Source: Puccinia triticina
Taxonomy: Eukaryota > Basidiomycota > Pucciniomycetes > Pucciniales > Pucciniaceae
Reading direction: 5' to 3'
Assembly: GCF_026914185.1 (NCBI RefSeq)
Contig: NC_070566.1
Coordinates: forward strand, 4,154,001 to 4,218,000
DNA: 64,000 nucleotides
The notes beneath the pieces are model-generated. The model did not search any database, was not told the origin of the DNA, and saw only the letters and a list, made by a program, of their open reading frames with translations. Positions within the stretch are counted from its first letter, which is position 1; each line of letters begins with the position of its first letter. Positions 57,940-64,000 of this stretch are shown piece after piece. A program made the translations under genes and the position numbers.

Positions 57940-59040
57940 TATTAAAGCCTCTGAATCACAAAACAAAACTTCAAGGGTTTCCCCTACAAATCTTCAAAAA
58001 TCACAAAAAAAATCAAGGGTTTCCCCTTCAAAACCTTCAGGAAAAAAAGATGAAGGGTTTCACCTCTACAAATGCCAAAATCAACAAAAAAACCCACAAT
58101 ATTACAACAACCAAAAACAGAGCAATAATCTGCACCCAGCCACCTAACATCAGCAAGCTGATGCACTGTGGCCCACCATCCATCCCTGTCTAGCAGGGTT
58201 AAAAAATGGTGAGAGGATGACCCCCAGCGCGCCGCATTGAAGGCATTATGCAAAGGGGGGCCACCGAGGAGAGCCCCTCAAACTGCGCAAGTGCAACAGC
58301 GGAGGGGGTGAGAACGAACCGCACGCTGGAAGTACAGCGGCAGAGGACGCCCTGGGGTAAAAAAGCAAGCAAGGCAACACCCACCTTTATAGACCATCCA
58401 ACACTGCCCTCAAGATCCACCAGCGAACTCAACTACCACATTTATCAAGCCACGACGACTACGCCACCACCACGCTCCTCCAGCGCCTCTTGGCCTACGT
58501 GGCAGTTCTTTCACTGGCTAGGCGTTGTCAACAAGACCCTTGTGCCAGACTAGGTTGGTCTAATCCGTCCTTCTTGGCATTGAGCGTGGCGAAGATGACC
58601 ATATTGGTCCCCAGGTCTTCCTTCATTAGGACATAGATGTCACCGCAGATACTCCGATGCTGTTTCCCTTCCCCCCTCACACCCACTCAATCGCGGCGTT
58701 GGAATTATCTTTTTCCGCAGGGCCAAGACTGCCAACCTTCCAAGTGACCGTGCGTTGTCAAGATCAGATAGGACGGACAGCTCTGCCCCCACCAGGTCTA
58801 CCTCTTGACCCCCAACGACAACACCCTGCCTACAATCAGCGCTGGCTCACTGTTTTTCCCCCAATTTGGCTCACACGCATTCTGTCCGACCAAAAAAACA
58901 AAGCTCACATTGAATCTCATCAGCAACTCTCGCCAGAACATCAAGTTCCCCTCGATCCTCACCCTTGCATTAGCAGCATCAGCATCAGTATCAGTATCGG
59001 CACCGGCACCGGCACCAGTAGCTTTGTCTTAATCATATAG
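57940..59040. other. Short tandem repeats and unassigned ORFs
   Basis: 57,965-58,085 holds three diverged ~45-bp units containing aagggtttccccttcaaa or cacctctacaaa. 58,248-58,553 and 58,657-59,040 have plus-strand ORFs without recognised domains. They may be degraded 5' parts of the gamma-tubulin-complex fragment that follows, but I could not show it. Confidence 0.4.
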
Positions 59041-59259
59041 CAGATCTATCTCAACCACCAACTCAAGATCAAGTCTCCCATCAGCGACAAGCGACTGCTG
59101 CTCAACAGACTCGACGTACGCATGCTCAAGGTCAGTCTCCACGAGTCTGGCTGGGACGGGTTCATGCTCAAATACAAGACCGAACGCCCCCTTGACCTCA
59201 CCCTTTCCGTAGCTGCTATGCAGAACTACCTCCGGATGTTGTGGTGGCCAAAACGGTAG
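59041..59259 (+). pseudogene. GCP3-like gamma-tubulin complex fragment
   Basis: The open frame reads LLLNRLDVRMLKVSLHESGW, DGFMLKYKTERPLDLTLSV and MQNYLRMLWWPKR before TAG at 59,257-59,259. This matches the Spc97/Spc98 (GCP) C-terminal domain, most like GCP3/Spc98, whose proteins build the gamma-tubulin ring complex that nucleates microtubules. Family members continue for more than 200 residues past this point, but here the frame stops in LTR-like sequence. Residues normally between YLR and the WR.KR motif appear deleted. A gene remnant cut by retroelement insertion is the simplest reading. Confidence 0.6.
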
Positions 59260-59449
59260 TCAGCTTCAATTTCGAGATCAGCCCTCAAGATCCTCAAGCG
59301 CAAGACTCAAGCTTCAAGGTTCAACCCTCAAGATTCCCTCAGTTTTCTCTCAGATTCCCTTTTCTTCCTCCTTTCCCACTCTCTTCATTTTTACTTCCAA
59401 CTCCTCCCTCTTCTCACTCACTTATCTTCACATTTCTTGGTCCTAACAC

Positions 59450-60042
59450 AGATTATCTGTGGGTTTATTTTTATTTTTATTTTATTTTGATTTGCTTGTG
59501 TTGTTTCTTCTGGCTCTGTTTCCCTCTCTTTTTCTCTCTGTCAAGTTTCTTATTTCTGGATTATTTTCTTCTATCACTCTTCCATTTATCATGTCTCACA
59601 TATTTGTCTGTTTTCTGCTTCATTTTTGTGTTGTGTTTCCTTTCTTCTTTTTTTGTTGTCTTTGGTGTGTGCGCGCGCACGGCGCGCGAGGAGATGATGA
59701 CATGCTTGTGACAGGCCTCCAGGAATCCAAGTTCCCGGCGAACTTGGAGGATAGGAGGCCATAGCACCTGTTCTGATCCAAGTCAGGGGTTATCAATTCA
59801 TCGATCTTTTTCCGAATCCAAGTCCAAAGAATCCCAAGAGTCCCTTCCCAGAATCCTCTTTCCCAGACCAACACAACCGCCGCCAAGGATCCAAACCCTG
59901 GCGAAACAACTTCAAAACCACTCCACAACAGCTATCTACTCGAATCCCAACAACTCATCTTTCGGACCATCCGTGAGGGCAGTCTACACGACACCTATCC
60001 CCTCCCAGCGCTGCCGCCGGCCTAGCACCGGACGGAGCTCCA
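59450..60042 (+). repeat. 5' LTR region of Gypsy-like retroelement (left edge uncertain)
   Basis: T/C-rich tract, then gtgcgcgcgcacggcgcgcg and gaggagatgatgacatgctt, then blocks shared with 1-228 and 47,450-47,636, ending gacggagctcca at 60,042. The primer region starts 5 bp later. The left edge is not fixed; a TG near 59,237 follows the GCP fragment. F/L-rich ORFs here are a product of the T/C-rich composition. Confidence 0.6.
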
Positions 60043-60046
60043 TATT

Positions 60047-60100
60047 TGGTCCCCCGAGCCGGGATCGAACCAGCGACCTCAAGATTTACAGTCTCGCACT
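60047..60100 (+). other. Primer-binding site matching tRNA-Tyr over ~54 nt
   Basis: Begins TGGTCCCCCGAGCCGGGATC, the complement of a tRNA 3' end with CCA, and goes on through the T arm, variable loop and anticodon arm (complement contains GACTGTAAATC with anticodon GTA). It stops after the anticodon stem. The anticodon arm has no intron, although nuclear tRNA-Tyr genes normally have one. So it derives from a mature tRNA, consistent with capture by reverse transcription. Confidence 0.7.
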
Positions 60101-60102
60101 GT

Positions 60103-60519
60103 GGTTTTGAGGCGTTTGGCGGTTATAATTCTTTCTTTTTTTTCCTTTACTTCGATCTCCTAAAACTCAAGAATCTCAGCTGAACCAACTTGGGTCTCCT
60201 TCCTCTTCCAACTCACGAGACCCGACTGGTATCCCGCACATTCATAAGAGGACGATCCCGATCGATCGAGCCGCTCTAGTTCTCGTTTCAAAGGAGCAAG
60301 ACGTTTCAGGCTCCCATTTTGTTATCCCTTTCTTTTTTTTTCTTTTTTTTTTTTTTTTTTTTTCAGGTGTTCAGTCGCGGGGCAGAGGAGTAGTAGAAGT
60401 AAGTCCCCTCCACTTAGTAGCACCTCCGAAGCTCTACTTTCTTGTCAAAGCATTATCGCCACCGCTGTGAGCCGCCCCTCGATTTCCGCTTGTTTTCTCT
60501 CATCAGAACCGCCCTCAAG
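60103..60519 (+). other. Retroelement 5' leader
   Basis: Untranslated leader with a T-run (about 60,330-60,363) and the motif agtagaagtaagtccc (about 60,389). The latter contains the 5' splice-site-like GTAAGT and recurs at 63,020 and 63,430. Confidence 0.5.
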
Positions 60520-62688
60520 ATGGACGGTGTCATTTCGGATCCTCCTCGCGCGAGGATGGTCAAAATCAAACCTCAAGATAAGGCGTTGAAGTTCTCGGGC
60601 TCGGACGTCAAGCAGTTCCTTGATGACTATGAACTGGCAGCAGAGTTGGACGGTGCGTCCGACTATGATAAGGCTCGGCAAATCGGCGCCTTCGTCGAGT
60701 CTGGAGAGACCCGAACGATTCTAGCGACTCTTGATGGCTGCAAGCCTCCAGATTGGACGAAGCTCAAGGACGCAATGTTGAGTTACTGGGTGGATGTCGA
60801 TAAAGCCCTTTTTACCGAGCGCGACATTGGAACATTGGTGGATCAGTGGGTTCAGAAAGGGGGTGTATCTTTGGTTTCGGATTATCACGCTTTTTGTAAG
60901 GCGTGGGATCCCGTTCAAGCGTATCTCATCTCGAAAAGTCATGTCGAGTCGGCCGAAGAACTTAAGAAACCATTTTATCAGGCGTTCTCTGATGGTTTTC
61001 AGTCGCGTATCCGGGATCAGCTGATCAAAGACAACACCCTGATTGTAACTTCGGATAATCGGGCCCGCCTTCCATCTTTCAAGATTCTTCGGAACGCAGT
61101 GGACACCGTAATGAAAGGCCAAATTTCCCTGACCTTCGAGGACACAAGGTCGTCGGCTCCAGTTTCGTCTCCCTTCCAAGTATCTAACGATGTCATGAAG
61201 AAAACGGGAGAAGAGAAACGACCCACAATTCCACCTGCCGCTCCTAAGAGCGATCCTTTGATGGAAGAACTCACCAGGATGTTCAAAGCGTTTGAACAAT
61301 ACATGAAAAAGGAGGGTGGTAAGGCCTCCACGTCAGCTGAGCGCCCGCCGTTAGTCTGCTACTACTGCCACCGTGAGAATCATGGGACCGCGCGTTGTCA
61401 GGAGCTGGTCAAAGACAAGGAGGCGGGCTTGGTGGAGCAGAGAGGTACCAACTTTTTCCTTCCGAACGGTGCCCTTATCCCCTTCGATTGCAGTCGCCCG
61501 ATTCGGCACGTAGTTGCTTCATATCAGCCGTCGTCATCAACAGCGCCGCCCAGACCATCGACCCCCACTCGGAGTGCTTCTAACGCGGTGTCATCTGACT
61601 ATAAGACGAGCTGCGGATCACTTCAGCCCTGGTACCCACCAGCGGTTACTTCCCAGTCTTTCGCTGGGGCTTATGAGGCCGATCCCGCTGGAAGGAAGCG
61701 ACATGAGGAGCCTCGAACTCACAAGGCCCCCCTGGTGCCGTCTAGTCACTCGAAGCGGCCTTTACGTAAAGCGTCCGGTTCTCCGGCGGACCCGGAGAAG
61801 GCAAATGTGGAAGAAGAGGCGGAGCTTTTCAATCGGATCATGAACGAGCCGGACCCGTCGAATTCCTCGCAGAGAGATGTGCCGGTGCGACCGGCCACCC
61901 CGCCGAAAGCAGCGGCACCCCCCAAGGTCAGATTTGAACGGGAGGTTTCTCGAGATCACCCTGACGCAGTGGAAGGCGTCCTTAGGAAAATTTCGGATCT
62001 ACCAGTTTCGATGACGGTGGCGGAAATCTGCTCAATCTCCCCGGCCGTAGCGGACGGCATGAAGAAGTGGGTGGCTCGACGCCGTGTGGAGGTGGGCCCG
62101 GAGGAGTTGAAGGTTCACTCTGGGACTTTGGCCGAAGGAACCGAGTTCGCGGAGTCGACACCGGATCCTAACCTATACTCCTGCCCGCTGGGTTACCTCG
62201 CATGTTTGGTCGGAGCTGGGGAGCACCCGGCGTCTCCTTTGATCGATTCGGGCTCCCAGCTGAACATTATCTCGGATGCAATGGCAAAGCGTTTCAACCT
62301 GACGCCACGGGTCAACTTTTCCTCCGCCGTCTACGGCATCAACAATCAAGCCTGTGAGTTGATTGGAGTGGCGGAGGACGTCCCAATTTGGGTAGGGAGG
62401 AGCATTGTGGGCTCGTGCCATTTTTGGATCACGCGTCAAGACAGCCCATTTATTCTGGGTCGGCCATTCTTGATTGACTTCGAAGCCACCTTATTGTTCT
62501 CTCCCTCAGGAGGGGAGAGGATCATTCTTCCGGACCCCGAAGGCCGCAACATCGAATTCTTGCTTTGTCCGACGGAGAAGGGACGATGGGAGCGGGAATT
62601 TCCGGCTTATGGGAAGAAGGCGGTCATGACACATTGTGGGCGAATCGTGGAGTTGCCCGAGGGATTGCCTGATCCATCTTTTTTATGA
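60520..62688 (+). CDS. Gypsy-like Gag-protease polyprotein
   Basis: Intact frame of 722 residues from the ATG at 60,520; the frame is also open upstream without ATG. The N-terminal half is a Gag/capsid-like helical domain (KFSGSDVKQFLDDYELAAEL at the start is typical of fungal Gypsy Gag). A zinc knuckle CYYCHRENHGTARC (C-x2-C-x4-H-x4-C, about 61,360-61,400) binds RNA. A Pro/Ser-rich linker follows. Then comes a retropepsin-like aspartic protease with PLIDSGSQLNIIS (catalytic D-S-G, about 62,238) and FILGRPFL. Ends TGA at 62,688. No lesion, so this copy may be young. Pol is in a separate frame downstream. Confidence 0.88.
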   Translation: MDGVISDPPRARMVKIKPQDKALKFSGSDVKQFLDDYELAAELDGASDYDKARQIGAFVESGETRTILATLDGCKPPDWTKLKDAMLSYWVDVDKALFTERDIGTLVDQWVQKGGVSLVSDYHAFCKAWDPVQAYLISKSHVESAEELKKPFYQAFSDGFQSRIRDQLIKDNTLIVTSDNRARLPSFKILRNAVDTVMKGQISLTFEDTRSSAPVSSPFQVSNDVMKKTGEEKRPTIPPAAPKSDPLMEELTRMFKAFEQYMKKEGGKASTSAERPPLVCYYCHRENHGTARCQELVKDKEAGLVEQRGTNFFLPNGALIPFDCSRPIRHVVASYQPSSSTAPPRPSTPTRSASNAVSSDYKTSCGSLQPWYPPAVTSQSFAGAYEADPAGRKRHEEPRTHKAPLVPSSHSKRPLRKASGSPADPEKANVEEEAELFNRIMNEPDPSNSSQRDVPVRPATPPKAAAPPKVRFEREVSRDHPDAVEGVLRKISDLPVSMTVAEICSISPAVADGMKKWVARRRVEVGPEELKVHSGTLAEGTEFAESTPDPNLYSCPLGYLACLVGAGEHPASPLIDSGSQLNIISDAMAKRFNLTPRVNFSSAVYGINNQACELIGVAEDVPIWVGRSIVGSCHFWITRQDSPFILGRPFLIDFEATLLFSPSGGERIILPDPEGRNIEFLLCPTEKGRWEREFPAYGKKAVMTHCGRIVELPEGLPDPSFL

Positions 62689-63025
62689 GGGGAGTTGATC
62701 CGTTGGTCGGCAGTCTGGCGTCTCGAATTCTGTTCAATGGATCAACTCCCCCTCTAGAGACTTCAATTTCAAATCCGAGTTTTGTTTTTTCCAATTCACC
62801 GCCGTGCACTTCAGTTCCGGTCTTAGAAAACACTAAAAACCAAAAACATCAGCAAAACAAAAAAACTACCGAAAACATCTCACTTTCCGATTTCCATTCT
62901 CCGCTTCGTTTACCCACCAAATCCGTCTCATGTGATCCTTCAAGAAGGGCTCGACACACCCGCAATTCTAGCGCAATGGGGCTTGGTGAGCAGGGTTTTT
63001 CCGTGGGGGCACAGAATCCAGAAGT
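62689..63025 (+). other. Gag-pol spacer
   Basis: About 340 bp between the Gag-protease stop and the open pol frame. Contains ggggagttgatcc / ggatcaactcccc, a perfect 13-bp inverted repeat at 62,690 and 62,738 that could form a stem, and at the end gaagtaagtccccttcc (63,020), whose TAA closes the pol frame upstream. Confidence 0.5.
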
Positions 63026-64000
63026 AAGTCCCCTTCCCTGTATGCACCCCCGGGTAGATACTACCGCACTTTCAAAAACATTACCATGTGCCACACACGT
63101 GAGCGACCGGTCGGAATTTCGCTTTCTCCCCGCTCTAGGCACATCATCCTCCCGCACCATCTCGTCGCATCAACCTCGTCTCCGAAACGAGACTAAACTA
63201 TTCTCCGATCCTTCTCTCCACAATGAGAATAAACTAGTTTCGTCCTTTGTGGCCCTCCGCGACGAGGTTAAACTAGGCCTGTCTGCAATGACCCTCCGCA
63301 ATGAGGCTAAACTTCCGAGCCTCCGCGACGAGGATAAACTAAAGATCCTCCGCAATGAGGTGAAACTATTTGCTTCAAGTATGGAAATTCGGATGAATGT
63401 GGAGGAACAAGGTGTACCGTGGAGGAATCGGAGACTAGAAGTAAGTTCTCTCCGATTATGCACCTCCGGGCGTGATGCTTCAAACGTTGTTGAAGCTCTA
63501 CCTCGTGCCACTTTTGTGAGCCGTTCTCCGCCGTCCGGGTTTCCTTACGCAGACAAGGTTCCTTTTGAGGATTTTTCGGAGCTACGGACGTGGAGCTTGC
63601 TCCAGAGCGGCCTTGGTGCTCATTCTCAATCCGTGCTTTTGGGCGCCTGGAAAGCCGGAGAATTTGTGGTATTCGCAACGAAGTACAAAACGGTCTCTCG
63701 GAAAGTCAAGCCTATCAATCAGCCGATGCCTCAATCTCTCAACCCCCCACTCCGGAGGCCTCCCCTATCTCGAGATCCTTATCGACCTCTTCCTCGCTCG
63801 TTGGCGGGCCCTTTCCTTCCAAAGGGGCGCGTCACCGCTGATCGTCTTCAAGTGGTGAATTTTGGGCCGGATGGCTGGCTTTGGCCGGACGAATTAAACC
63901 TCATCAAGAACGTTTTAGCCGAGCGTAACCAGTCGATCGCTTTTGATGAGTCGGAGCGTGGGCTGCTCAAGGAGTCGTACGGCCTTCCCTACATAATCCC
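63026..64000 (+). CDS. Gypsy-like pol, N-terminal part, runs off the window
   Basis: One frame is open from 63,026 to the end of the window; the first in-frame ATG seen is at 63,288. The N-terminal part carries repeated LR(N/D)EVKL-type motifs encoded by a minisatellite. Then come KYKTVSRKVKPINQPMPQSL and a Pro-rich spacer. VVNFGPDGWLWPDELNLIKN and IAFDESERGLLKESYGLPYI follow, the conserved entry to the reverse-transcriptase domain of basidiomycete Gypsy elements. The catalytic motifs lie beyond the window. How pol is expressed relative to gag is unknown. Confidence 0.75.
63170..63375 (+). repeat. In-frame minisatellite cctccgcRaYgaggttaaact
   Basis: About six units of 21-45 bp sharing ctccRcRaYgagRNtaaact. 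Read in the pol frame they encode L-R-N/D-E-x-K-L repeats. Confidence 0.85.

Noticed and set aside
59241..59764. Membrane protein suggested by a Phe/Leu-rich ORF
   Set aside because: It lies in the T/C-rich tract of the LTR; the same composition gives similar ORFs at 46.9-47.2 kb.
60047..60100. Functional tRNA-Tyr gene
   Set aside because: Only the 3' two thirds of a tRNA is present, the 5' acceptor and D arm are missing, and it lies just after an LTR end with TGG at the correct place for a primer-binding site.

Overview
The window is nuclear DNA of a fungus, most likely a basidiomycete rust (Pucciniales). The reasons are spliced genes with short GT...AG introns, small secreted cysteine-rich proteins in a cluster, a KDZ-type transposon, several Gypsy and Copia elements, and an SRA/YDG protein. 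No bacterial or phage gene organisation is present. The lineage call is an inference from gene and repeat content. Exon boundaries were read by eye from splice signals and reading frame.

Layout. 0-5.9 kb: the end of a Gypsy LTR, the 5' end of a minus-strand Copia element (gag fragment, half-tRNA primer site, LTR with hairpin repeats), decayed repeat ORFs and one unrecognised broken ORF pair. 5.9-8.35 kb: SPT20, a SAGA subunit (minus). 9.0-24.4 kb: three paralogous secreted-protein genes (minus) with the same four-exon structure. Copy 1 is separated from copies 2 and 3 by a 9.9-kb KDZ/Zisupton-like DNA transposon with long terminal inverted repeats and a perfect 8-bp target duplication. That element carries a decayed transposase and a broken HMG-box-like passenger gene with two identical tRNA-like units in an intron. 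24.5-25.8 kb: GC-rich and palindromic tandem repeats. 27.55-29.3 kb: UNG1, uracil-DNA glycosylase (minus). 31-32.6 kb: an unrecognised multi-exon gene. 33-41 kb: MITEs, solo-LTR-like repeats, hairpin repeats and an integrase fragment. 41.7-42.9 kb: an SRA/YDG-domain gene (minus). 43-58 kb: repeat-dominated DNA with two decayed Gypsy elements, an 883-bp foldback element with an 8-bp target duplication, and several arrays built from tandem palindromes. 59.0-59.3 kb: a fragment of a GCP3-like gamma-tubulin-complex gene. 59.4-64 kb: the 5' half of a Gypsy-like retroelement with open gag-protease and pol frames and an unusually long tRNA-Tyr-matching primer region.

The host genes have unrelated jobs: SPT20 in transcription, UNG1 in base-excision repair, the SRA protein probably in reading methylated DNA, and the secreted trio probably at the host interface. 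They sit as islands in transposon DNA. The strongest unusual signals are the complete KDZ element inserted inside the secreted-gene cluster, and the recurrence of palindrome-unit tandem arrays at many separate places.
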